Of a stretch of 7,878 bases of DNA, positions 1 through 5,525 are shown in pieces; within the stretch, counting starts at the first letter, position 1; each line of letters begins with the position of its first letter. The translations under genes were made by a program, and so were the position numbers. The notes beneath the pieces are model-generated. The model had not been told where the DNA came from and ran no database searches. It saw only the letters and a program-made list of their open reading frames with translations. The stretch covers positions 1-7,878 of the forward strand of contig CAYQDF010000139.1 of NCBI GenBank assembly GCA_964416175.1. Direction: 5' to 3'. This DNA comes from CAYQDF01 sp964416175 (GTDB lineage: Bacteria; Chloroflexota; Anaerolineae; Anaerolineales; UBA4823).

Positions 1-44
1 CGGGTAAAGACTTCCGGTTTGGCGACTGATGTAGTAGCGGTCAT
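1..44 (-). CDS. 5' end of an unidentified gene, truncated by the window edge
   Basis: An ATG on the minus strand at 44-42 is preceded by a perfect AGGAGG (57-52) with 7 bases of spacing, which is strong evidence for a real start. Fourteen codons are visible, reading MTATTSVAKPEVFT, and the frame stays open to the window edge. The residues are low in complexity and polar, with no signal peptide or recognisable motif, so no function can be given. It lies downstream of the metallophosphoesterase on the same strand, but 149 bases separate them and that spacer holds a long hairpin. It may therefore have its own promoter or leader control. Confidence 0.6.
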   Translation of the reverse strand, partial: MTATTSVAKPEVFT

Positions 45-193
45 GTTTCAACCTCCTAAATGGGCTATCGTTTGATGCTCACGAACCCCATTGTTGCCGG
101 GTTCAGGGTGAGCTTTTCCAATTTGGGTTGTTAATATCGAATAACACCGATTCACATCGATAGTTGCCTCCTTCCTCTGCGCTTGTACTCCTT
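45..193 (-). other. Spacer and likely 5' leader of the truncated left-edge gene
   Basis: This intergenic stretch holds two inverted repeats. One is a 12-bp stem (77-88 with 99-113) and the other is TATCGA-N16-TCGATA (135-140 and 157-162). No canonical -35/-10 pair was found on the minus strand. A 35-codon minus-strand reading frame (GTG at 155, TGA at 50-48) has AAGGAGG about 11 bases upstream and ends 3 bases before the next ATG. An open frame of that length is not statistically unusual, so it is not called as a gene. Confidence 0.4.
77..113. repeat. Imperfect hairpin, 12-bp stem with a 3-base bulge
   Basis: GCTCAC plus GAACCC (77-88) pairs with GGGTTC (99-104) and GTGAGC (108-113). A 3-base bulge, AGG (105-107), and a 10-base loop complete it. 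On the plus strand it is followed directly by TTTT (114-117), which resembles a weak terminator. The flanking genes run on the minus strand, where no T-run follows the stem. In that direction it would sit in the leader about 33 bases before the ATG at 44. Its role is not known. Confidence 0.5.
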
Positions 194-1186
194 TCAACCG
201 CTGGTCATCTGGTAGCTTTCGACCTGACCGGCGGAAAGGTTAATAAGACAGCCGCGCAAGCGGCCTTCACCATACTCACTGCCAGGATTGATACAAGTCG
301 TTCGGCCGATTTTCGCCACAGACATCGACTCGTGAATATGTCCGTGCAGGCCAAGCAAGGGCTGATAATCTTCGATAGCTTTGCGCACTGATTGACTCCC
401 CGCGCCGTGCATAACGATTTGCCCGGCTTTGACGATCGGGGTTGGGGGGTCTGTGGACCAATCTAGCATAGGACAGGTATCAAGCGTCGAATCGACCGGG
501 GGATCGTGAAAGTTGAAAATGCAGCGGTTCAGATCAGGGACCTCCGCCACCATCTTGTGGATCATTTCTCCCAGCTGATCGTCGCTGATCTCTCTCGGGG
601 TGTTCCAGGGTGTGGGTGTACTGTATCCAAGACTGATCATGGTGTGTTCATCGTCGATGGCGACCAGTCTGTTCTCACATCCAAAGAAGGATTGGGTCCC
701 TTCCCGGTATAACGGCTCCAGCACCGCAGGCTCGTCATCGTTTCCGCCTGTCACGAAACATTTAATCCCGGTACCTGCCAGGCGTTCTTCGGCCAGATCC
801 ACCCAATCATTCAACCGTTCTCGGGCAAGCTCATGGAACATTTTTTCAACCAGGTGCGGATTTTCCTGAAGCTCACGATATTCATCTTCATCCATCATGC
901 GGTAATAGAAGCCGAGGAATCCGATGCGATTGATCAGTCTCTTTAAATCTGCCTCGGTCTCAAAATGCTGGGTGGTTCCCTGGAGGGTTGCGCGGTGTTT
1001 GCCGTTCTTCTCTTTAATAATAGGGATGAGTAATTTGCCGGTGATATCTCCGCCCATGACCAACACATTGGCCTCATAGAATTTTCCCGCATTTACAAAT
1101 TTCCTGAAGGTGCGTTCAGAACCATGCAGGTCTGTGGCGAAAAACAGCCGGGTTATGGTTTTCCTGGGTTTCTTGAAGAAGGACAT
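194..1186 (-). CDS. Calcineurin-like metallophosphoesterase
   Basis: This 330-residue protein has the metal-binding motifs of the metallophosphoesterase superfamily in the expected order. They are DLHG (Asp19, His21), GGDITG (Asp47), GGNDD (Asn149), FNFHDPP (His227) and LHGHIHES (His283, His285), with an NPGSEYGEG segment near the C-terminus. No signal peptide or membrane segment is seen, so it is probably cytoplasmic. Family members use a two-metal centre to hydrolyse phosphomonoesters or diesters, and the substrate cannot be read from the sequence. An acidic, probably helical insert (about residues 75-135) lies between the second and third motifs. The ATG at 1186 has GGAGG (1198-1194) with 7 bases of spacing. 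The gene begins 60 bases after the DeoR-type regulator on the same strand, so the two may be co-transcribed, subject to the inverted repeat between them. Confidence 0.9.
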   Translation of the reverse strand: MSFFKKPRKTITRLFFATDLHGSERTFRKFVNAGKFYEANVLVMGGDITGKLLIPIIKEKNGKHRATLQGTTQHFETEADLKRLINRIGFLGFYYRMMDEDEYRELQENPHLVEKMFHELARERLNDWVDLAEERLAGTGIKCFVTGGNDDEPAVLEPLYREGTQSFFGCENRLVAIDDEHTMISLGYSTPTPWNTPREISDDQLGEMIHKMVAEVPDLNRCIFNFHDPPVDSTLDTCPMLDWSTDPPTPIVKAGQIVMHGAGSQSVRKAIEDYQPLLGLHGHIHESMSVAKIGRTTCINPGSEYGEGRLRGCLINLSAGQVESYQMTSG

Positions 1187-1209
1187 CTGCGGACCTCCGA
1201 AATAAGGAA

Positions 1210-1255
1210 AGGACCTGAAGGTTACATAATTATTGATGCATTCCCTTCAGGTCCT
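1210..1255 (-). terminator. Perfect 12-bp inverted repeat over the regulator's stop codon; possible intercistronic terminator or attenuator
   Basis: AGGACCTGAAGG (1210-1221) and CCTTCAGGTCCT (1244-1255) are perfectly complementary around a 22-base AT-rich loop. On the minus strand the first arm contains the last codons and the TGA stop of the DeoR-type gene (1249-1247). The second arm is followed by TTCCTTATT, a weak U-rich tract, and then by the Shine-Dalgarno site of the phosphoesterase. This suits a leaky terminator, or an element that lowers or stabilises the downstream part of the transcript. The long loop and interrupted U-tract argue against a strong terminator. Confidence 0.5.
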
Positions 1256-2041
1256 CTCCATCAATGGGCGAGCGATAAGCACTTCGACAGCCCGGTGAGC
1301 GAGCGCCTCCTGAGCTATCGGCCCTAATTTTTCGTCTGTAATGATGCGGTATACCTGATCGATCTTCGCGATCTCAAAATTCGAGACCACACCCCATTTG
1401 CTGTAATCTGTGACAATACTTACTGGTCCTTTGGTACGTGCGATCATCAGTCTGATCACTTCAGCTTCGGCGCTTGAAGGGACGGTGAATCCGTGTTTGA
1501 TCGTTACCCCGTCGACGCCAATGAAAGCCTGGTCTGCATAGATTTGACTGAGGTTTTCGATGGCGAATCGGCCGGCGACAGAATTTGATTTTGGCTGGAA
1601 TGTACCACCAGTCAGCACCAGATCAAAATCCCCGTCACTGATCTCAAGAGCGGCAGTCAGGTTGTTGGTGACAACGGTGCAGTTGGTCCCGGGTCTGATC
1701 TGACGGATCAGGTGGGTTGTCGTGGTCCCGCTGTTGATAAATACGATTTCTCCATCCTCGATCATGGAGGCTGCCAGCGCTCCGATCGCTCTTTTTTCCT
1801 CAACATTCTTCTGGGCGCGTTGCTGGTACTCCGGTTCGAATGGCAGCTGCTGGTTCAGGATAGCCCCGCCATGTGTCCGAACCAGGATCCCCTCGCTCTC
1901 CATCCATTCCAGGTCTCGGCGGATTGTCGCTTCGGATACGTATAACAATTCACTTAATTCAGAGATGGGGGCAATTCGGTGAACGGAAAGGTAATTCTGT
2001 ATCCGTTCACGCCGCTGGGCCGGGATGAGTGGTTTGCTCAC
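1247..2041 (-). CDS. DeoR-family transcriptional regulator
   Basis: This 264-residue protein matches the usual length and two-domain layout of the DeoR family. The N-terminal winged helix-turn-helix (about residues 7-60) carries the family signature, with SEATIRRDLEWMESEGIL followed by RTHGGA. The C-terminal effector domain has FINSGTTTTHL (from residue 101), VVTNNL, LTGGTF, FIGVDG and TDYSKWG, matching the sugar-phosphate-binding isomerase-like fold. Family members usually repress genes for sugar or small-metabolite catabolism and are released by a phosphorylated intermediate. The start is GTG at 2041, with AGAGG on the minus strand about 9 bases upstream. The divergent neighbour is a kinase, a classic arrangement for a regulator that senses the kinase product, but this is inference. 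A dyad overlapping its own -10 suggests autoregulation. Confidence 0.93.
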   Translation of the reverse strand: MSKPLIPAQRRERIQNYLSVHRIAPISELSELLYVSEATIRRDLEWMESEGILVRTHGGAILNQQLPFEPEYQQRAQKNVEEKRAIGALAASMIEDGEIVFINSGTTTTHLIRQIRPGTNCTVVTNNLTAALEISDGDFDLVLTGGTFQPKSNSVAGRFAIENLSQIYADQAFIGVDGVTIKHGFTVPSSAEAEVIRLMIARTKGPVSIVTDYSKWGVVSNFEIAKIDQVYRIITDEKLGPIAQEALAHRAVEVLIARPLMERT

Positions 2042-2124
2042 TTTTGAGGGCCTCTTGCCAGAATGTTTATTGAAAAAAAGACCCGTCGATGGAAAAAATA
2101 TTTGCTGTTGATGAATATTGTCAG

Positions 2125-2148
2125 ATTCGCATAAATATTATAACGAAT
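2125..2148. promoter_or_regulatory. Candidate operator dyad ATTCG-N4-AATATT-N4-CGAAT
   Basis: Arms ATTCG (2125-2129) and CGAAT (2144-2148) are placed symmetrically around a self-complementary AATATT core (2134-2139), with one centre at 2136/2137. The dyad covers the -10 element of the regulator promoter (2142-2137). GAATATTG also occurs twice in direct orientation (2113-2120 and 2145-2152). A bound dimer would block the regulator promoter and lie near the shared -35. That the DeoR-type protein binds here is inferred from position. Confidence 0.5.
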
Positions 2149-2165
2149 ATTGAATAAATTTGCAA
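2137..2165 (-). promoter_or_regulatory. Sigma-70-type promoter for the DeoR-type regulator
   Basis: On the minus strand TTGCAA (2165-2160) is followed after exactly 17 bases by a perfect TATAAT (2142-2137). Transcription would begin near 2130, giving a leader of about 89 bases before the GTG at 2041. The -35 hexamer is the same one used on the plus strand by the kinase promoter. Confidence 0.65.
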
Positions 2166-2188
2166 GTTTTTGGTTTTTAAAGTATAAT
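2160..2188 (+). promoter_or_regulatory. Sigma-70-type promoter for the phosphotransferase
   Basis: TTGCAA (2160-2165) and a perfect TATAAT (2183-2188) are separated by exactly 17 bases. Transcription would begin near 2195, leaving a leader of about 106 bases to the ATG at 2301. TTGCAA is its own reverse complement, so it also serves as the -35 of the divergent promoter. RNA polymerase could then occupy only one of the two at a time. Confidence 0.65.
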
Positions 2189-2211
2189 TTTTTATGATTC
2201 CTTTCTAAGAA

Positions 2212-2227
2212 ATCAATTCAAATTGAT
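2212..2227. repeat. Palindrome ATCAATT-CA-AATTGAT in the kinase leader
   Basis: Two perfect 7-base arms flank a 2-base centre, about 17-32 bases downstream of the predicted transcription start. The size and position suit a repressor site acting as a roadblock. A second short palindrome, CCGGATCCGG (2270-2279), lies further down the same leader. Neither has an assigned binding protein. Confidence 0.35.
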
Positions 2228-2300
2228 AGGTAAAGTCCGGTTTATAAGGCAGTGTTGGAAACTGGGCATCCGGATCCGGCAACTATTTCCTGAGAGGAAT

Positions 2301-3410
2301 ATGGGCTCAACTGTGGCAGACGAATTTTCCCAAATCGACATGATCCTGAAGGGATTTGATCTTGGCGAACTCGTATCATTAACGAAGAACACGCGGGGTA
2401 CTGTCAATAGAAATTACGTGGTTGAGACCATAAAATTTGGAATAAAGAGAAAATATTTTCTTCGCCAATACAAGAATTCCATCAAACCAGAAGATATTGA
2501 ATTCGAGCACTCAACAATTCGGGGATTGATCGATCGGGGGGTCGATTTCGTTGCGCGGGTTCACCCGACTGTGTATGGTCAGACATATCTTGCCTGGCAG
2601 GGACCTGAGGACCAGGCCCCGGGTTATTATGCTGTTTTTGATTATCTCCCCGGAGAGGATAAATACACCTGGGTCAATCCTCGTTGCACGAGAAGTGAAT
2701 ACCGGAGTGCGGCCATGATCCTGGCCCGCTTTCACCAGGCTGCGGCGGATTTGACCCCCACCGGTCATCGAAGCGAAGCTGGTATTTGTGAATTGCTCCC
2801 AATCATTGCAGAACAGGTTTCGATGCTCTGCCAAAATCCGAAAGGAACGATATTCGACAGCTTTCTGCTCGAGAATGCGGACGATATCAAGCGGGAGATC
2901 CAGTATGTTGACCTGGTTTTATCCGGATCAAGAAATCTTGGTTTGCCTAGTCTGGTCATCCACTGCGATTATCATCCGGGGAATTTAAAATTCTCCGGCA
3001 AGCGTGTGGTTGGATTATTAGATTTTGATTGGTCGAAGATCGATCTGCGTGCATTCGACGTGGCGCTTGCCAGCTGGTACTTCTTCACAAATTGGAAGGG
3101 TTCACAGGCTGGATCGCTCCGCCTTGACGAAATGTATGATTTTCTTGCTGTATACCAAAAAACACTCTCGGGTGGCGGCGGTTTGCAGCCGTTGAACGGT
3201 TCAGAGCTTGAATTGCTGCCAATCCTGCTTCGGGCAGCGAATTTATATGTCTTGAATTGGGCGCTTGATGATTACTACCGGAAAAATGTCAATCCTGACG
3301 AATACTGTGGATACCTGAAACATAATGTCGAAAGTCTTAACTGGCTTCGGACCGTCGATTTTTCAGCAATTACGGAACCAGGAATTGACCAGGAACGTGA
3401 CGATAATTGA
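2301..3410 (+). CDS. APH-family phosphotransferase (homoserine kinase type II / choline kinase-like)
   Basis: With the ATG at 2301 the protein has 369 residues. The kinase-like fold shows in a nucleotide-loop segment (LTKNTRGTVNRNYVVE), a FLRQY strand, a hinge-like AVFDYLPGE, the catalytic loop VIHCDYHPGN (Asp223, Asn228) and the metal-binding LLDFDW (Asp241, Asp243). The C-terminal part is helical and rich in aromatic residues. Relatives phosphorylate small hydroxyl compounds such as homoserine, choline, methylthioribose or hydroxylysine; the substrate is not determined here. The ATG at 2301 is preferred because GAGAGGAA lies just upstream. An in-frame TTG at 2223 would add 26 residues but has no ribosome binding site and sits inside the palindrome. 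It is transcribed divergently from the DeoR-type gene, which may control it. No neighbouring threonine-biosynthesis gene supports a homoserine kinase role. Confidence 0.85.
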   Translation: MGSTVADEFSQIDMILKGFDLGELVSLTKNTRGTVNRNYVVETIKFGIKRKYFLRQYKNSIKPEDIEFEHSTIRGLIDRGVDFVARVHPTVYGQTYLAWQGPEDQAPGYYAVFDYLPGEDKYTWVNPRCTRSEYRSAAMILARFHQAAADLTPTGHRSEAGICELLPIIAEQVSMLCQNPKGTIFDSFLLENADDIKREIQYVDLVLSGSRNLGLPSLVIHCDYHPGNLKFSGKRVVGLLDFDWSKIDLRAFDVALASWYFFTNWKGSQAGSLRLDEMYDFLAVYQKTLSGGGGLQPLNGSELELLPILLRAANLYVLNWALDDYYRKNVNPDEYCGYLKHNVESLNWLRTVDFSAITEPGIDQERDDN

Positions 3411-3426
3411 CGGATTTTGCAGTAAT

Positions 3427-3455
3427 TTGTAAATTTATATGTTTTCAATTATAAT
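3427..3455 (+). promoter_or_regulatory. Sigma-70-type promoter for the nucleotidyltransferase-fold gene
   Basis: TTGTAA (3427-3432) and a perfect TATAAT (3450-3455) are separated by 17 bases. The -10 is embedded in the 12-base perfect palindrome CAATTATAATTG (3446-3457). Transcription would begin near 3462, about 108 bases before the ATG at 3570. The leader also holds a weak stem, CTTG/CAAG (3520-3523 and 3529-3532), followed by GTTTTTT, which could attenuate slightly. No convincing terminator for the upstream kinase was seen in this gap. Confidence 0.55.
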
Positions 3456-3569
3456 TGATGCATTCTGTCTTTGGATCATTCGCTCGAGCCATGGGCAGGA
3501 TTGCACGCGGCAGTATCCGCTTGATTAGCAAGGTTTTTTCTGGAGAACTTCATGCATCAGGAGTCTACC

Positions 3570-4361
3570 ATGAGCACAAATCCAATCGGGATGGGAGAGC
3601 AGGATCAGGCGGAGCGAGAGAAATTCGAAAATGAGCTTATGCGAATCCTGGAAGCCAGCAAGAAATCAGGGGTGACGTTGCGGGTAATCGGTTCGCTGGC
3701 GTTTCAGATGCACTGTCCGAAGCATGGTTATCTCCAGGCCGCGTTGGGCCGGGCCTACACCGACATCGATTTTGCCGGCTACCGCAAACAGGCGCGCGAT
3801 GTGGGCGCGCTGATGAGTGGTCTCGGTTATTTTGAAGAAAGGGAAGTGTTCATCGTCAGCGAAGGAGACCGGTCTATATTCAATCACCCTACCAACGGAT
3901 TGCATGTAGATGTTTTTTACGATAAGCTGGATTTCTCCCACACGGTCAGCTGGGTGGATCGGCTTGAAGTTGATCAACCGACTATTCCTTTGGCTGAATT
4001 GCTCCTGGAAAAGATGCAAATCTTCCAGATTAACGAAAAAGATATTATCGATACGATCATGCTGCTCCTCGAACATCCGCTTGGAGGGAGCGACGACGAG
4101 GAAATCAATATCAAAAGGGTTGCTCAGATCCTGGCCAAGGATTGGGGTCTGTGGCGTACGGCCACGATGAATCTGGGGAAAGTGAAGAAAATGGCAGGAC
4201 TTTACGCTCAATTGACTCGGGAGCAGCAGGCGTTCGTCGCCAATCAGGTTGATCAAGCTCTCTCGATCATCGAGAGGGAACCGAAATCGACCGCCTGGAA
4301 ATTGCGGGCAAGGGTTGGGGACCGCGTCAAATGGTACAAAGATGTAGATGAGGTTCATTGA
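3570..4361 (+). CDS. Nucleotidyltransferase-fold protein (AbiEii/MenT-like), no partner antitoxin seen
   Basis: From the ATG at 3570 the protein has 263 residues. The polymerase-beta-type nucleotidyltransferase core shows in IGSLAF, then YTDIDFAGY (an Asp-x-Asp pair) about 20 residues later, then LHVDVFYD (third acidic residue). LLLEKMQIFQINEKDIID follows, resembling the Lys...Asp motif of AbiEii/MenT enzymes. Such proteins transfer nucleotides to RNA, proteins or small molecules; the acceptor here is unknown. Two starts are credible: ATG 3570 with AGGAG (3559-3563, 6 bases away) and ATG 3552 with GGAGA (3542-3546), which adds six residues. The first is chosen for the better site. No AbiEi-type antitoxin gene adjoins it; the neighbours are a kinase and a CBS protein. 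It has its own predicted promoter, and the next gene follows after 88 bases. Confidence 0.7.
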   Translation: MSTNPIGMGEQDQAEREKFENELMRILEASKKSGVTLRVIGSLAFQMHCPKHGYLQAALGRAYTDIDFAGYRKQARDVGALMSGLGYFEEREVFIVSEGDRSIFNHPTNGLHVDVFYDKLDFSHTVSWVDRLEVDQPTIPLAELLLEKMQIFQINEKDIIDTIMLLLEHPLGGSDDEEINIKRVAQILAKDWGLWRTATMNLGKVKKMAGLYAQLTREQQAFVANQVDQALSIIEREPKSTAWKLRARVGDRVKWYKDVDEVH

Positions 4362-4436
4362 CCACTACGGATAGAAACGCGTTACTCGGCATCGAAAAGT
4401 TGATTTTAGCCGATGAGCGAAATTAGAGGGATCATG

Positions 4437-4445
4437 AGGAGGTGA
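4437..4445 (+). promoter_or_regulatory. Nine-base Shine-Dalgarno site for the CBS protein
   Basis: AGGAGGTGA is fully complementary to the 3' end of 16S rRNA. Its GGAGG core lies 7 bases from the GTG at 4450, which fixes that codon as the start. The 88-base gap before it also holds an imperfect stem (CATCGAAAA 4390-4398 with TTTT 4404-4407 and CGATG 4411-4415) with no T-run. No clear promoter was found in the gap, so the gene may be read through from the upstream one. Confidence 0.8.
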
Positions 4446-4449
4446 GGGC

Positions 4450-5262
4450 GTGTCAAAACTGGTGCGCGATCTGATGTTTCCGAAGGTTGTTACTTGCAGC
4501 CCGGATCTCCCCCTGGGAAAAGTTGCAAAGCTCCTGGCTGAACATCATCTACACGCGTTATTTGTCACGAATAACGATCAAATGCCCCTGGGCGTGATCA
4601 CGGACTACGATCTGCTTGCCGGGGAGTGGTTATCCGGCGATCCGGAGAGCCTGGCGGTGATGCGATCGATGACTGCGGGTGAGTTGATGTCTTCTCCAGT
4701 CGAGACGATCGACGCCAACCGCCCTGTCTCCGAAGCTGCGAATCGGATGCGGGATAATCAGATCCGCCGATTGTTGGTCCTCGAAGAGGACCGTCCGGTT
4801 GGTGTGATTTCAGTATCCGATTTTATCAGCGAGCTGGCTTCACGGGTCCCGTTAAGCAGAGGACAAGTTGGAGATGTGATGTCGGATGCATTCCTTGTGT
4901 GCCGGGAAAAGACTCCGGTGACAGCAGCAGCCAGAGCGATGAGCGATACCGGCTGGCGGTCTGTCGTTGTCGTCAATGCCCATGGGAAACCTCTGGGGAT
5001 CTTCAGTGGATTAGATTTCCTCAGCTGTTGTGACCCCGAATCGAACATCGACGAAATCCTGGTCTCCGACGTGATGCATCCACCCCTGATGATTAGGATG
5101 GATGCCACATTACAAGAGGCAGCGCAATTGATGATCGAGAATCATCATCATCGTGTGCTGGTCATCGACCCGGCTCATGAGGACTCAGTCCCGCTGGGAG
5201 TGATCTCCTCCTTTGACATTGTCCAGGAAATGGCGTCCCCAGAGTCGGTCTGGCAAGTATGA
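4450..5262 (+). CDS. Stand-alone protein with four CBS domains
   Basis: This 270-residue protein consists almost wholly of four CBS motifs, at about residues 4-60, 75-130, 138-195 and 204-262, which would form two Bateman modules. Each ends in the ribose-contacting Gly-x-x-[Ser/Thr]-x-x-Asp pattern: GVITDYD (Thr51, Asp54), GVISVSD (Ser121, Asp124), GIFSGLD (Ser186, Asp189) and GVISSFD (Ser253, Asp256). All four sites therefore look able to bind an adenine nucleotide or a similar ligand. There is no fused enzyme, channel or DNA-binding domain, so it probably acts as a sensor that binds a partner protein. The partner is unknown. The start is GTG with an excellent Shine-Dalgarno site. A function tied to the upstream nucleotidyltransferase-fold protein is possible but rests on proximity alone. 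Confidence 0.92.
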   Translation: MSKLVRDLMFPKVVTCSPDLPLGKVAKLLAEHHLHALFVTNNDQMPLGVITDYDLLAGEWLSGDPESLAVMRSMTAGELMSSPVETIDANRPVSEAANRMRDNQIRRLLVLEEDRPVGVISVSDFISELASRVPLSRGQVGDVMSDAFLVCREKTPVTAAARAMSDTGWRSVVVVNAHGKPLGIFSGLDFLSCCDPESNIDEILVSDVMHPPLMIRMDATLQEAAQLMIENHHHRVLVIDPAHEDSVPLGVISSFDIVQEMASPESVWQV

Positions 5263-5525
5263 TCCCTGACTGAGATAATCAGATTCCACGGCAGGCTATT
5301 CAAGGTCTATCTGATAAATATATAGAGAAATCAATTCATCGAATGACATCGCGGCAGTACAACAATGCAACCCTCCGAGGTTGTAACAAACAGGACGAAA
5401 GGGTCTGGGGGTCGATACATGTCAGACCTTCGTCCGGGTCCAATTCATGGGGGTGCCGGCCTGTTCCACCAAGCAGGTCAATGTTTCCAGAGTCGAAGAA
5501 CTTATCAACCAGGAGCTGAATTTAA
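5263..5525 (+). other. Leader region before the dehydrogenase, with structured segments and a possible small overlapping ORF
   Basis: No terminator for the CBS gene and no convincing -35/-10 pair were found here, although the stretch around 5311-5330 is AT-rich. Three structural signals are visible. One is a small stem, CAACC/GGTTG (5368-5372, 5379-5383). The second is a longer hairpin at 5393-5435. The third is a pair of interleaved stems, GGTG/CACC (5452-5455, 5467-5470) and CCTG/CAGG (5460-5463, 5474-5477), which could form a pseudoknot. The reading frame from 5387 is open to a TGA at 5531-5533 that overlaps the dehydrogenase start, with an ATG at 5447 (28 codons). Structured leader and small coupled gene are competing readings. 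No known riboswitch consensus was recognised. Confidence 0.35.
5393..5435 (+). repeat. Hairpin in the dehydrogenase leader
   Basis: GGACGAA (5393-5399) pairs perfectly with TTCGTCC (5429-5435). Further in, GGTCTG (5402-5407) pairs with CAGACC (5423-5428), leaving two unpaired bases on the left arm and a loop of about 15 bases. No T-run follows, so it is not an intrinsic terminator. Confidence 0.5.

Noticed and set aside
1232..1243. A 12-base match, ATTGATGCATTC, shared with 3454-3465
   Set aside because: Matches of 12 bases are expected by chance in about 8 kb, and the flanking sequence differs.
2223..2300. N-terminal extension of the kinase from a TTG at 2223
   Set aside because: It has no Shine-Dalgarno site and overlaps a palindrome, whereas the ATG at 2301 follows GAGAGGAA directly.
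3666..4358. A 230-codon open frame on the minus strand opposite the nucleotidyltransferase-fold gene
   Set aside because: It lies wholly antisense to a gene with clear family motifs and has no recognisable domain.
5326..5338. A 13-base match, AGAAATCAATTCA, shared with 2208-2220 in the kinase leader
   Set aside because: A match of this length between AT-rich stretches is expected about by chance in a window this size, and the palindrome present at 2212-2227 is not kept at the second site.
5343..5519. A 58-codon frame from the ATG at 5343 in the dehydrogenase leader
   Set aside because: It has no ribosome binding site, its composition is not protein-like, and it competes with a better-placed frame that overlaps the dehydrogenase start.
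5263..5525. A known glycine, SAM, THF or cobalamin riboswitch in the dehydrogenase leader
   Set aside because: None of the conserved core sequences I know for these classes could be found; only generic stems are visible.
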